Shown one piece after another: positions 50,629 through 59,469 of a stretch of DNA of 64,000 nt (positions are counted from its first letter, which is position 1; every line of letters starts with the position of its first letter). The position numbers were made by a program, and so were the translations under genes. Origin of the DNA: Microbacterium invictum. GTDB lineage: Bacteria; Actinomycetota; Actinomycetes; Actinomycetales; Microbacteriaceae. Where the stretch lies: the NCBI RefSeq assembly GCF_034421375.1, contig NZ_CP139779.1:3162001-3226000 (forward strand). Direction: 5' to 3'. The notes beneath the pieces were generated by a model. That model searched no databases. It was not told where the DNA came from and was given only the letters and a program-made list of their open reading frames with translations.

Positions 50629-51047
50629 GATCCACTGGAGGGAGCGTCGACGAGTACATTGCGGCCGTGACGCCGGAGCGCCGGAGGCGCGACGCCGAGA
50701 CGCTCGTGGCGATGATGCGCGAGATCTCCGGCCGCGAGCCGGAGCTCTGGGGCACGATCATCGGCTTCGGCAGCTGCCACTACCGCTACCCCACCGGCAC
50801 CGAGGGTGACATGCCCCTGTTGTCGTTCGCGCCGCGGAAGGCGTCGACGACGGTCTACGTGGATGCGGTCGCCGCGCACACGGACGACCTGGCGAGACTC
50901 GGTCCGCACACCTCGAGCGTGTCATGCATCTACGTGAAGGACCTCGACAAGGTCGATCTCGACGTGCTCCGGCACATCCTCGTGCAGAGCTTCGCCTCGG
51001 TCACCAGCGGCGGCGGTGAATACGCCGCCATCACGGTCACCGGCTGA
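50625..51047 (+). CDS. DUF1801 (YdhG-like) domain protein
   Basis: A 140-residue protein with the DUF1801 pattern: VDEYIAAVTPERRRRDAETLVAMMREISG, PELWGTIIGFGSCHYRYPTGTEG and LLSFAPRKASTTVYV. The fold is known from structural genomics but has no assigned activity. GTG start overlapping the preceding stop. It is convergent with glyS, with only one base between the two stops, so transcripts must overlap. Confidence 0.8.
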   Translation: MRSTGGSVDEYIAAVTPERRRRDAETLVAMMREISGREPELWGTIIGFGSCHYRYPTGTEGDMPLLSFAPRKASTTVYVDAVAAHTDDLARLGPHTSSVSCIYVKDLDKVDLDVLRHILVQSFASVTSGGGEYAAITVTG

Positions 51048-51048
51048 G

Positions 51049-52434
51049 TCAGGCGCCCTTCAGACGCTCCGCGAGGTAGGCGTGCAGGCCCTCGAGGGGC
51101 ACGCGCTGCTGACCCATCGTGTCGCGGTCGCGGACGGTGACCGCCCGATCCTCGAGCGAGTCGAAATCGATCGTGACGCAGAACGGAGTGCCGATCTCGT
51201 CCTGGCGGCGGTAGCGACGACCGATCGCGCCGGCGTCGTCGAAGTCGACGTTCCACTGCCCGCGCAGGTCGTCGGCCACCTCGCGGGCGATCGGCGAGAG
51301 CTGCTCGTTGCGCGAGAGCGGCAGCACGGCCGCCTTCACCGGAGCCAGGCGCGGATCCAGGCGGAGCACGGTGCGCTTGTCGGTGCCGCCCTTGGCGTTC
51401 GGTGCCTCCTCCTCGTGGTAGGAGTCGACGAGGAACGCCATCATCGACCGGGTCAGGCCGAACGAGGGCTCGATGACGTAGGGCGTGTACTTCTCGCCCG
51501 ACGCCTGATCGAAGAAGGTGAGCGACTGCCCCGACGCCTCGCTGTGGCTCTTGAGGTCGTAGTCGGTGCGGTTCGCGACGCCCATGAGCTCGCCCCACTC
51601 CTTGCCGGGGAAGCCGAAGCGGTACTCGAGGTCGATGGTGCCGGCGGAGTAGTGCGCGCGGTCTTCGGCGGGCACGTCGAAGCGGCGCATGTTCGCCTCG
51701 TCGATGCCGAGGTCGACGAACCAGTTCCAGCACGCCTCGACCCAGTCGTGGAACCACGTCTCGGCCTCGGCAGGCGGAGTGAAGAACTCGATCTCCATCT
51801 GCTCGAACTCGCGGGTGCGGAAGATGAAGTTGCCCGGCGTGATCTCGTTGCGGAACGCCTTCCCCACCTGGCCGACGCCGAACGGCGGCTTCTTGCGGCT
51901 CGCGGTGAGCACGTTGGAGAAGTTGACGAAGATGCCCTGCGCGGTCTCGGGGCGGAGGTAGTGCAGGCCCGACTCGTCGTCGACGACACCGAGATAGGTC
52001 TTCATCAGACCCGAGAACGCCTTCGGCTCGGTGTACTGCCCCTTCGTGCCGCAGTTCGGGCAGGGCACGTCGGCCAGGCCGTTCTCGGCAGCGCGGCCCT
52101 TGCGGGCCTCGAAGTCCTCGATGAGAGTGTCGGCGCGGAAGCGCCGGTGGCACTGCAGGCACTCCACGAGGGGGTCGGTGAAGGTGGCGACATGGCCCGA
52201 GGCCTCCCACACGCGCTTGGGGAGGATGATCGAGGAGTCCAGACCCACCATGTCGCCGCGCCCGCGGACGAACGTCTGCCACCACTGGCGGCGGATGTTC
52301 TCCTTCAGCTCCGTGCCGAGCGGGCCGTAGTCCCACGCGGAGCGCGATCCGCCGTAGATCTCGCCCGCTTGGAAGACGAACCCGCGATGGCGAGCGAGGG
52401 CGATGACTTTGTCGAGACGGGACTGGTCGGGCAC
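51049..52434 (-). CDS. glyS: Glycyl-tRNA synthetase (alpha2, class II)
   Basis: A 461-residue class IIa synthetase of the single-chain type. It starts [33 protein letters not shown], motif 1 is around [22 protein letters not shown], motif 2 around [25 protein letters not shown] and motif 3 near [13 protein letters not shown]. Two Cys-x-x-Cys pairs (LQCHRRF and PCPNCG) suggest a zinc knuckle. It charges tRNA-Gly and is essential. The GTG at 52434 has TAGAAT 6 bases upstream and no ribosome site, so this housekeeping mRNA is probably leaderless. Confidence 0.96.
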   Translation of the reverse strand: MPDQSRLDKVIALARHRGFVFQAGEIYGGSRSAWDYGPLGTELKENIRRQWWQTFVRGRGDMVGLDSSIILPKRVWEASGHVATFTDPLVECLQCHRRFRADTLIEDFEARKGRAAENGLADVPCPNCGTKGQYTEPKAFSGLMKTYLGVVDDESGLHYLRPETAQGIFVNFSNVLTASRKKPPFGVGQVGKAFRNEITPGNFIFRTREFEQMEIEFFTPPAEAETWFHDWVEACWNWFVDLGIDEANMRRFDVPAEDRAHYSAGTIDLEYRFGFPGKEWGELMGVANRTDYDLKSHSEASGQSLTFFDQASGEKYTPYVIEPSFGLTRSMMAFLVDSYHEEEAPNAKGGTDKRTVLRLDPRLAPVKAAVLPLSRNEQLSPIAREVADDLRGQWNVDFDDAGAIGRRYRRQDEIGTPFCVTIDFDSLEDRAVTVRDRDTMGQQRVPLEGLHAYLAERLKGA

Positions 52435-52440
52435 CCGTCG

Positions 52441-52446
52441 ATTCTA
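52441..52446 (-). promoter_or_regulatory. -10 hexamer TAGAAT for glyS
   Basis: Minus-strand TAGAAT ends 6 bases before the GTG at 52434, inside the 19-base gap after the DUF4870 gene. Strong match to the -10 consensus. Confidence 0.5.
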
Positions 52447-52453
52447 GTGAGGG

Positions 52454-52816
52454 CTATCGGACCATCGGGATCGACATCGGGTAGGTGTACCACTCGCCGC
52501 GGTTCGCCTTCACCGCCGCGATGATGCAGAACACGATGTTGAGCACGTACGCCGCGAGGATGACGAGCAGCCCGATGAAGAAGAACGTCAGGATGATGCC
52601 GGCGAAGTAGGCGATGATCAGCGTCAGCTGGAAGTTCAGCGCGGTCGCGGTGTGCGCGCGGATGAACGGCCCTCGGTCCTTCAGGACGAGGTATCCGATG
52701 AGCGGGGCCAGGAACCCGAAGAAGAGCCCCCCGAGGTGGATGAGGGTGGCCCAGAGCTTCTCGTCGGAGGGGCTCATCGGTGTGGCGGCGGGCGGAACGG
52801 GCGGTGGAGTGGTCAT
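52454..52816 (-). CDS. DUF4870 (Tic20-like) membrane protein
   Basis: A 120-residue protein: a Pro-rich start, then three spans around ATLIHLGGLFFGFLAPLIGYLV, LNFQLTLIIAYFAGIILTFFF and VILAAYVLNIVFCIIAAVKA, with the K-D-R-G-P-F-I-R-A-H-T-A-T-A-L-N-F-Q signature of DUF4870. Function unknown. It overlaps the GH15 gene stop by ATGA (52813-52816). Confidence 0.85.
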   Translation of the reverse strand: MTTPPPVPPAATPMSPSDEKLWATLIHLGGLFFGFLAPLIGYLVLKDRGPFIRAHTATALNFQLTLIIAYFAGIILTFFFIGLLVILAAYVLNIVFCIIAAVKANRGEWYTYPMSIPMVR

Positions 52817-54645
52817 TTTCCCAGCATCCTGTCGAGGTTGACGGCGGCGTTGATGAGGGCGAGGTGGCTGAAGGCCTGGGGGAAGTTGCCGAGCTGTTCG
52901 CCCGTGAGGCCGATCTCCTCGGCGTAGAGGCCGAGGTGGTTGGCGTAGGTGAGCATCTTCTCGAACGTCAGCCGCGCGTCCTCCAGTCGTCCGGAGCGGG
53001 CGAGAGCGTCGACGTACCAGAACGAGCAGAGGGTGAAGGTGCCCTCCGACCCGCGGAGGCCGTCGGGAGATGCGGCGGGGTTGTAGCGGTAGACGAGGCT
53101 GTCGGAGACGAGCTCGTCGTCCATCGCGCGGAGGGTGGACAGCCACATCGGGTCGCGTGGCGAGATGAAGCCGGTCCGCGGCATGACCAGGAGCGAGGCA
53201 TCGAGCACGTCCGTCCCCTCGTGCTGGACGAAGGCATGACGGCGGTCGTCCCACCCGGCGGTCATGATCTCGCGATAGAGAGCGTCGCGCTCGGCACGCC
53301 ATCGGACGATGTCGGCGGGCTTGCCCCCCGACTCGGCGAGGCGGATACCGCGGTCCAGCGCCACCCAGCACATCAGGCGGCCGAAAGTGAAGCGCTGCCG
53401 GCCGCCGCGGGTCTCCCAGACGCCCTCCTCGTCGCGCTGCCAGTTGTCGCAGACCCAGTCGAGCATCCGGCTCACCTGCGACCATCCCCGATGCGGCAGA
53501 CGGAGACCGTGCGCGTCGGCCTCGGCGATGGAGTCCATCGCCTCGCCGTAGATGTCCAGCTGCAGCTGGTCTTCGGCGCCGTTGCCGATGCGGACGGGCC
53601 GCGAGTCCCGGTAGCCCGAGAGGCCCGTGAGCGTCGTCTCGTCGAGGTCGTGCGTGCCGTCGACCCGGTACATGATCTTCAGCGGTCCGGAATCGTCGCC
53701 GACGCTCTCCTGGACGCGGTCGGTCAGCCAGCCGACGAACGCCTCGGCCTCGTCGACGTAGCCGAGGCCGAGGAGCGCCGACACCGAGAATGAGGCGTCG
53801 CGGATCCACGTGTACCGGTAGTCCCAGTTGCGCTCACCGCCCACCTGCTCCGGAAGAGCGGTCGTGGGGGCGGCGACCATCGCGCCGCTGGGCGCATACG
53901 TGAGGAGCTTCAGAGTGATGGCCGAGCGGCTGACCATCTCGCGCCAGCGGCCCCGGTAGGTGGAGCGGTCGACCCACTCGCGCCAGAAGCGCTGGGTGCG
54001 ACGGAACATGCGGTCGAGCTCTGAGGTCTCGACCCGGGATGCCGCGGCTCCCCCGGTCTCCAGCAGCAGCCCGGTGCTCTCGCCGGCGCGGAGCTCTCCG
54101 CGCACGCGCAGGGCGCCGTCGACCATCTCCAGGTGGCCCGCCGGTGCGCCGTCGCGCTGGATGACGTCGCCGACGCGGTGGACGGTGAGGGTCTGACCGG
54201 CACCGGCGAACACGACGCCGTGCTCGGGTGAGGCCTCGATACTCTCGGGGTGCTGACCGTATCCGAAGCGGGGGCGGACCTCGGCCTCGAACTCCATCGC
54301 GCCGCGCACGACGCGGATGAGGCGTGCGATGCGATGCCGCTGCGTGTGGCTTTTCCCCGCGATCGGCATGAAGTCGACGACCTCGCCGACGCCGTCCTCG
54401 GTCATGAACCGGGTGACGAGGATGGCGGTATCGGGGAGGTAGAGCTGCCGGGTCACGACGTCGTCGGCGATCGGGCGGATGCTGCAGAAACCGCCCTTGC
54501 CGGCATCCAGGAGCGACCCGAAGATGCTGGGGGAATCGAATCTCGGCGCGCAGAACCAGTCGATGGTGCCGTCCGTCGACACGAGCGCCGCGGTCTGCAG
54601 ATCTCCGATCACACCGTGGTCGGCGATGTTGGGGTATTCCGCCAT
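52813..54645 (-). CDS. Glycoside hydrolase family 15 (trehalase/glucoamylase-like)
   Basis: A 610-residue GH15 protein. The N-terminal beta-sandwich domain (IADHGVIGDLQTAALVSTDGTIDWFCAPRFDSPSIF) is followed by an alpha/alpha barrel with GGERNWDYRYTWIRDASFSV, the substrate-binding W-D-Y-R-Y-x-W-I-R-D core. Actinobacterial homologues include the mycobacterial acid trehalase, so alpha,alpha-trehalose is a good candidate; glucoamylase activity is the alternative. No signal peptide, hence cytoplasmic. ATG 54645 gives the canonical start; an in-frame extension to 54777 would run into the divergent secretion-locus promoter. Confidence 0.9.
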   Translation of the reverse strand: MAEYPNIADHGVIGDLQTAALVSTDGTIDWFCAPRFDSPSIFGSLLDAGKGGFCSIRPIADDVVTRQLYLPDTAILVTRFMTEDGVGEVVDFMPIAGKSHTQRHRIARLIRVVRGAMEFEAEVRPRFGYGQHPESIEASPEHGVVFAGAGQTLTVHRVGDVIQRDGAPAGHLEMVDGALRVRGELRAGESTGLLLETGGAAASRVETSELDRMFRRTQRFWREWVDRSTYRGRWREMVSRSAITLKLLTYAPSGAMVAAPTTALPEQVGGERNWDYRYTWIRDASFSVSALLGLGYVDEAEAFVGWLTDRVQESVGDDSGPLKIMYRVDGTHDLDETTLTGLSGYRDSRPVRIGNGAEDQLQLDIYGEAMDSIAEADAHGLRLPHRGWSQVSRMLDWVCDNWQRDEEGVWETRGGRQRFTFGRLMCWVALDRGIRLAESGGKPADIVRWRAERDALYREIMTAGWDDRRHAFVQHEGTDVLDASLLVMPRTGFISPRDPMWLSTLRAMDDELVSDSLVYRYNPAASPDGLRGSEGTFTLCSFWYVDALARSGRLEDARLTFEKMLTYANHLGLYAEEIGLTGEQLGNFPQAFSHLALINAAVNLDRMLGK

Positions 54646-54729
54646 GAGCGCCTTCCCGTCCGACCCGTGGTGGCCATCGGTCCCATCGTGGCAGGTGAGG
54701 CGTGCGAAAAGGAGAGTTCTCTCATCTGG

Positions 54730-54759
54730 TTGGACCGATGTATCGGCCCTGTTTAGGCT
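54730..54759 (+). promoter_or_regulatory. Promoter TTGGAC-18-TAGGCT of the secretion/toxin locus
   Basis: TTGGAC (54730-54735) and TAGGCT (54754-54759) with an 18-base spacer form the best two-part sigma-70-type promoter in the window. Transcription would begin near 54766, giving a ~30-base leader with GGGGAGG before the ATG at 54796. Unlike most genes here this unit has a proper ribosome site. Confidence 0.6.
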
Positions 54760-54795
54760 GTGGAAGTCGTTGTCCACGATTCGGGGAGGTACGCG

Positions 54796-55128
54796 ATGAA
54801 GTTCGCGATGGGGGCTGACACGCTGGGCGTGCTGGGGAAGGCGACCTCGGGGTCGAGCGACGAGCTGGCGCTGCTCGTGCGCCAGCTGCTCGAGGCGGCG
54901 GAGCCGCTGGAGGGCCAGTTCCAGGGAGCGGGGCGCGTGGCGTTCGACCGCTTCAAGACCCGCACGGACGCGATCTCGGGCGAGCTGAAGCTCGCCCTGG
55001 ACGGCGTGCTCGGCGGCATCGCCGGAATGGACCGCTCGTTCCAGGAGGGTGAGGCGTCGATGGTCGACTCCACCACCAGCCTCGAGTCGGGTTCATCGTT
55101 CGACGCGGCGCGCTTCGGCGCTCGATGA
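54796..55128 (+). CDS. WXG100/ESAT-6-like small protein
   Basis: A 110-residue helical-hairpin protein: two long helices flanking GQFQGAGRVAFDRFK, where F-x-G replaces the usual W-x-G turn and is followed by the family's A-F helix start. It ends with a Ser/Gly-rich tail without an obvious YxxxD/E export signal. Likely a secreted partner of the neighbouring ESAT-6-like protein, forming a heterodimer exported by the type VII system that begins at 61041. GGGGAGG lies 6 bases before the ATG. Confidence 0.78.
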   Translation: MKFAMGADTLGVLGKATSGSSDELALLVRQLLEAAEPLEGQFQGAGRVAFDRFKTRTDAISGELKLALDGVLGGIAGMDRSFQEGEASMVDSTTSLESGSSFDAARFGAR

Positions 55129-55142
55129 CGGAGGGGATCATC

Positions 55143-55454
55143 ATGGCCAATCAGGGTGACCGCCGAGATTACAGCATTCCGGCATCGCAGAACGCGCAGG
55201 ACAACTTCAACCGCGTGGCCGCTCAGCTCGAGACGCTGATCGACGCGCACGACCGCGACGTGAACGCGGCGATGGCCGACTACGCCGCCGACGGCGTGTC
55301 GGAGGACTACCGCGCCAAGGAGCTGCGCTGGAAGAACGCCGCCGGCGAGGTGCGTTCGATCATCCAGACGCTCCGTTCGTCGCTGGAGCGCAACGACGAG
55401 TCGGCGCAGACCGCTCTGAGCAAGGCCCGCACTGCGGTCGAGTCCATCGGCTGA
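55143..55454 (+). CDS. ESAT-6-like small protein (pore-forming ESAT-6 family type)
   Basis: A 103-residue all-helical protein with two helices around residues 15-45 and 60-100. W68 lies in LRWKNAAGEVRS, a K-N-A-A-G turn in place of canonical W-x-G. I recall close relatives annotated as pore-forming ESAT-6 family proteins; that is from memory. GGAGGGG precedes the ATG at 55143; an overlapping ATG at 55125 is the alternative. Immediately follows its presumed partner. Confidence 0.78.
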   Translation: MANQGDRRDYSIPASQNAQDNFNRVAAQLETLIDAHDRDVNAAMADYAADGVSEDYRAKELRWKNAAGEVRSIIQTLRSSLERNDESAQTALSKARTAVESIG

Positions 55455-55466
55455 GGGGGCTGACCT

Positions 55467-55811
55467 GTGACGGGCTGGAGAATCCAACCGTCGGGGGTCG
55501 TCGCCGTACTGCAGGACGTCAACGTCGATGCCGAGGCTCTCGGCACGGCGCTGAACAACCTCAGTCCCGCCCTCGAGGGGGCGGTGACCGCCACGCAGTC
55601 GGCCGCGATCGCCGAGGCGGTGCAGTCGTACTTCCAGATTCAGGAGGGTCCCCGCATCCAGGGGATGAGCACCCGGATCGGCGCCGCCGCGACCGGTGTG
55701 GTGAGCGCGACGGAAGCGTACGTGCAGGGTGACATGGAGATGGCCGCCAATGCGCAGTCCGCGGCGCACGCGACGGTCTATCCGCCCGTACTGCCACCGG
55801 GGGTGATGTGA
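55467..55811 (+). CDS. DUF6507-like small protein of the secretion locus
   Basis: A 114-residue protein beginning TGWRIQPSGVVAVLQDVNVDA, helical thereafter, ending YPPVLPPGVM. The W-x-I-x-P-x-G-V-x-x-V-L start recalls DUF6507 proteins found beside WXG100 genes in Microbacteriaceae. It is 12 bases after the ESAT-6-like gene and 3 before the toxin gene. A chaperone-like or co-secreted adaptor role is likely but unproven. GTG start. Confidence 0.7.
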   Translation: MTGWRIQPSGVVAVLQDVNVDAEALGTALNNLSPALEGAVTATQSAAIAEAVQSYFQIQEGPRIQGMSTRIGAAATGVVSATEAYVQGDMEMAANAQSAAHATVYPPVLPPGVM

Positions 55812-55814
55812 GAG

Positions 55815-58793
55815 ATGCCGAGTGCCATCGATCCGGACGCGATTCCGGGTAAAGACATCGATCCGGACACCATCGAGCTCCACGCCGGCACGGTGAACAC
55901 CATCTCCGGACAGGTGCGCGATCACGGCGCCGCCGTGCACACGAAGTGGCAGGGCATGGCCGCGGTGTACGAGGCGCCCGAGTCGGGCATCGTGCTCGAC
56001 CTCATGCAGCCGGTGAACACGCAGTCCACGCAGGTCGGCGACAACCTGTCGGTCGTCTCGCAGGCGTTGAGCGGGTTCGCCGAGGCCGTGCGCCCGATCA
56101 AGGCGGCACTGGATCAGCTGCGGCTGGACGCCCAGGCGTTCCGTGCCGAGATCGCCGGCGGCGTGCAGGTGCAGGAGCTGAACCCCGCCTACACGGCGTA
56201 CGGGTCGTACGGCACGACCGCGGCGTCGTACCAGGGCTCGTGGAACGCCTACGGAGCGACCGCGTCGACGAGCGCGGCCGAGCCGGTGGAGCAGTACCGG
56301 ACCGTCACGAAGGAGTGGCACGAGGTCCAGGAGTACGTCGATCGCAACAACGACCTCATCGCGCAGGTGAACGCCCAGCAGGTGCTGCTCTGGGAGGCCG
56401 AGCGCGACTGCGCCAACGCGATCCGCGCCCTCTACGGCGCCGATCCGCTCCGGGCCGCGCAGTCGGAGGACGACGCGCTCGGCTACGGCATCGAGGAGAT
56501 CCCCGAAGGCACCGAGATGCCCTGGGGCGCCGAGGTCGAGCGCACCGAGGGCTGCGGCGAGGCGACGGCGAACTTCGTCTTCAAGGACTTCCTCTGGGAG
56601 GGCATCGCCGTCGGCGGCATCTGGGGCACCGTGCAGGGCCTCGGCACCCTCGTGCTCGGGTACAACCCCGAGACCGGGGAGTTCTTCTCCGGTGATGCGT
56701 ACGGCGCCGCCTGGGGGAACCTCGGCAACCTGCTGTTCGCCGGGATGGCCAACACCGGCGTGCTCGCGCCGATCTTCCACGCCGATTCGCTCATGCAGCA
56801 GTTCGGCGGCGACGGGTTCCTCCCGCAGGAGGTCCGCGACTTCAAGGCGCAGGCGGACGAGGCCGCGATCAACACCGGCAAGGCGCTCATCGCCTGGGAC
56901 AAGTGGGCCGATGACCCGGGCACCGCGCTCGGCGAGTCGGTGTTCAACGTCGGCACCGCGCTCATCCCGGTGGGCGGCGCAGCGGTCGCCGGTGTGAAGA
57001 CGGCCTCGACAGCGGCATCCGTCCTCTCCCGGATGGCGCGGGTCGCCGATTTCGTCGACCCGGCCGCGTGGGCTGTGAACGGCACGATGCGCCTGGGAAG
57101 CGCCGGGCTCGGGAGCCTGGACAACCTCATCGGGCGCCTGGACACCACGCCCGTCGACGTCAACCTCGGCCCCGTCGAGGTGTACACCGCGACCGACCCG
57201 ACGTCGGCGATGCGCCTGCTGGACGAGGTCGGTGTCGACCCGCAGAACGTCTTCGCCCGCGTCGACGAGACCGGCGCGCCGGTGCTGGAGTTCCCCGGCG
57301 GCGTGATCGAGATGCCGGCGGGGTCGTTCGACAACGTCGCAGGCGGTGGCGTGCGCGGCGGAGACGGCGGTGCGGAGGCATCCGTTCCCGCGCCCGTGCG
57401 CGAGCCGGAACTGGTGAATGCGGGTGGCGTGCGAGGCGAGACCGGCCCCGCGCCGGTGAACGCTGTCGTCGACGAGGCGCCCGTGCGCACCGAGACCGGC
57501 GGGTCGGGCGGGTCCGGCGCCGACGCGAATACCCCCCGCGGAGGAGGTGCAGGATCGGGCGACGGTTCAGGGCCGGGCGACGGTTCGGCTCCAGTCGATC
57601 GTGGCAGCGAGGGTGACGGCTGGACGCAGGGCCCGGAGCACCGCGGGGGAGACATCGATCCCGAGTACGGCGAGCCTCGCGCCGATCACGGCACACTGGC
57701 CGACCAGTACGCGCCGCCGGCAGAGGTGCCGGCGGACATCCGGCACCTCGTCTCAGACCCCGAGGCGCCTTACGGTCGCGGCTCCGACGGCGAGCCCTAC
57801 ACGCGCGCCGAGTGGGAAGAGCGGTACATGGGTCCGGACAACCGGCCCCTCTACCCCGGCAACGACGGGGCGGTTCCTGGCTCGCGCGTGTCGTACACCG
57901 ACATGGAGGCGTTCCGCCGCGACTACGGCGACACGATCGACCGCTTCGGCGGAAGCGGGGGCGCCTACCTCTCGCCCGAGGGTGTGCTGTTCGAGCAGCG
58001 GGCGTTGCCGGGCGGCAACCTGAACGCCGGGTATCACGTGTTCCGCCTCACCGACGAGCTGCCTCCAGGGGTCCACATCGAGGTCTCCGAGGTCGCTCCG
58101 GCGTTCGGTCAGCCCGGCGGCGGCATCCAGCTGCAGTTCGTCGACGACGTCGACGGTGTTCTGAGCGTCGAGCAGCTGCTCTCGAACGACTACCGGATCA
58201 TCGAGTCGACGTCTCCGACGGTGCCGAGTGGTCTCGATGCGGGCGCGAACGCGCTCAGCGACTTCTCGTCGCCGGTCCCCGGGTCCGTCAATGTGACGGC
58301 ACTTCACTTCGACAGCATCCCCGCCGACCTGCAGCGGTCGATCATCCGACACGAGTACCCGGGGCTCCTCGGTGTGAATGCGACACGCTTCGACGGTCTT
58401 CAGGCCGGCACACTCGACCCGGGATTCGCGACTCGGGGATGGGATCAGAACTGCACGCGATGCGTGATCGCGTTCGATCGCGTCATGGAGGGGACACCGG
58501 CATCGGCGATGCCCTCCGCTGTGCCCCGTGACGTGGGAGATATCTTCACTGGACTCGGCATCACACCGAACTTTCAGTGGATGGGTGGATATCAGGACGT
58601 CGTCGCGCGAATGACCGCCATGCCCGAGGGCAGCCGCGGGGTCGTCTACATCGCGAGGCCGAATGGGTCGGCTCACGTGTTCAACGTCATTCACGATCGC
58701 AACGGCGTGGTGTTCTTGGATGCGCAGACCGGCTCTTTCGCCCGTCTCGAAGATGTGTCGAGAATCGGACTCATGGTGACGAAGAATGGCTGA
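55815..58793 (+). CDS. Type VII-exported polymorphic toxin with TNT and papain-fold deamidase-like domains
   Basis: A 992-residue toxin. Residues 1-220 are helical with a W-x-G turn (Trp45, Gly47) typical of LXG/WXG leaders. A hydrophobic middle (DFLWEGIAVGGIWGTVQGLGT, about 263-283) and a Gly/Pro-rich linker (~500-640) follow. Residues ~690-797 form a TNT domain: DTIDRFGGSGGAYLSPEG, ALPGGNLNAGYHVF and APAFGQPGGG with Gln766, the NAD-glycohydrolase site motif. A second domain (~860-992) resembles papain-fold glutamine deamidases: QNCTRCVIAFDRVMEGTP (Cys880 or Cys883), SAHVFNVIHD (His954) and VFLDAQTG (Asp969). Three Imm35-like genes follow directly, the first overlapping the stop by 8 bases. 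Confidence 0.87.
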   Translation: MPSAIDPDAIPGKDIDPDTIELHAGTVNTISGQVRDHGAAVHTKWQGMAAVYEAPESGIVLDLMQPVNTQSTQVGDNLSVVSQALSGFAEAVRPIKAALDQLRLDAQAFRAEIAGGVQVQELNPAYTAYGSYGTTAASYQGSWNAYGATASTSAAEPVEQYRTVTKEWHEVQEYVDRNNDLIAQVNAQQVLLWEAERDCANAIRALYGADPLRAAQSEDDALGYGIEEIPEGTEMPWGAEVERTEGCGEATANFVFKDFLWEGIAVGGIWGTVQGLGTLVLGYNPETGEFFSGDAYGAAWGNLGNLLFAGMANTGVLAPIFHADSLMQQFGGDGFLPQEVRDFKAQADEAAINTGKALIAWDKWADDPGTALGESVFNVGTALIPVGGAAVAGVKTASTAASVLSRMARVADFVDPAAWAVNGTMRLGSAGLGSLDNLIGRLDTTPVDVNLGPVEVYTATDPTSAMRLLDEVGVDPQNVFARVDETGAPVLEFPGGVIEMPAGSFDNVAGGGVRGGDGGAEASVPAPVREPELVNAGGVRGETGPAPVNAVVDEAPVRTETGGSGGSGADANTPRGGGAGSGDGSGPGDGSAPVDRGSEGDGWTQGPEHRGGDIDPEYGEPRADHGTLADQYAPPAEVPADIRHLVSDPEAPYGRGSDGEPYTRAEWEERYMGPDNRPLYPGNDGAVPGSRVSYTDMEAFRRDYGDTIDRFGGSGGAYLSPEGVLFEQRALPGGNLNAGYHVFRLTDELPPGVHIEVSEVAPAFGQPGGGIQLQFVDDVDGVLSVEQLLSNDYRIIESTSPTVPSGLDAGANALSDFSSPVPGSVNVTALHFDSIPADLQRSIIRHEYPGLLGVNATRFDGLQAGTLDPGFATRGWDQNCTRCVIAFDRVMEGTPASAMPSAVPRDVGDIFTGLGITPNFQWMGGYQDVVARMTAMPEGSRGVVYIARPNGSAHVFNVIHDRNGVVFLDAQTGSFARLEDVSRIGLMVTKNG

Positions 58794-59076
58794 CGTCGTC
58801 GACGCCGTCGAGGCGCAGCGCATCGCCGTGGAGCTCCTCGCCGAAGGAGAGCGGAACGGAGGTGTCCCCTGCGTGCTCGTCGGTGAACCAGAGGATCACG
58901 GTCGCTGGTGGGTGCAGGGCTACCAGAGCCGCGCCTTCATGGAGGAGGGCGACATCATGCAGGCGCTTGCAGGCAACGGACCCTTCGCCATACCCAAGGA
59001 TGGTTCGCCGCCGTTCCGCCTGGGGAGCGCGGAGCCGGCCGACATCCAGCTCGCCCGCATCCGCGAGCGTGAGTGA
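58786..59076 (+). CDS. Imm35-like (YrhB-domain) immunity protein, copy 1
   Basis: A 96-residue acidic protein. PCVLVGEPEDHGRWWVQGYQS, ALAGNGPFAIPKDGSPPFRL and the spacing between them match the Imm35/YrhB immunity fold as I recall it (a conserved W-x-V strand and a G-N-x-P-x-x-V/I-P-K-D turn). The start lies inside the last codons of the toxin gene, so production is coupled to the toxin. It probably blocks the C-terminal deamidase-like domain, the last domain before it. Paralogues follow at 59167 and 59466. Confidence 0.75.
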   Translation: MADVVDAVEAQRIAVELLAEGERNGGVPCVLVGEPEDHGRWWVQGYQSRAFMEEGDIMQALAGNGPFAIPKDGSPPFRLGSAEPADIQLARIRERE

Positions 59077-59166
59077 TTCCGCCGTACGCGCGCGGTTGGT
59101 GAGGGCTTCGGCGTCCTGAAGAAGATCACACTGTGAACAAGTCAGGTTTCGACGAGGTCGGAGGAG

Positions 59167-59469
59167 ATGGATGCCGCCAAGGCGCAGCGCATCGCGCGCC
59201 GATTGCTGACCGACGCAGAGGAGCACGGCGGGGTTTCGTGCGTCCTCGTCGGGGATCCGGAGGACTACGGGCGCTGGTGGGTGCAGCGATATCAGAGCCA
59301 GGCCCTCGTCGAAGATGGGGACGAGGATGCAGCTCTGGCCGGAAACGGTCTGATCGTCATTCCCAAGGATGGATCGGCGCCCTTCCGGCTGTCGAGCGCA
59401 GAGCCCGCGCACGAGCAGATGAAACGGCTGAGCGCCGCAGGCGGGGAGGTGTGGGGTGGCGCCTCGTGA
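59167..59469 (+). CDS. Imm35-like immunity protein, copy 2
   Basis: A 100-residue paralogue of copy 1 (shared: KAQRIA, GGVxCVLVGDPEDYGRWWVQ, ALAGNG, IPKDGSAPFRLSSAEPA), estimated by eye at over half identical. A 90-base gap separates it from copy 1; GGAGGAG touches the ATG, so the ribosome site spacing is unusually short. It overlaps copy 3 by GTGA. Confidence 0.75.
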   Translation: MDAAKAQRIARRLLTDAEEHGGVSCVLVGDPEDYGRWWVQRYQSQALVEDGDEDAALAGNGLIVIPKDGSAPFRLSSAEPAHEQMKRLSAAGGEVWGGAS

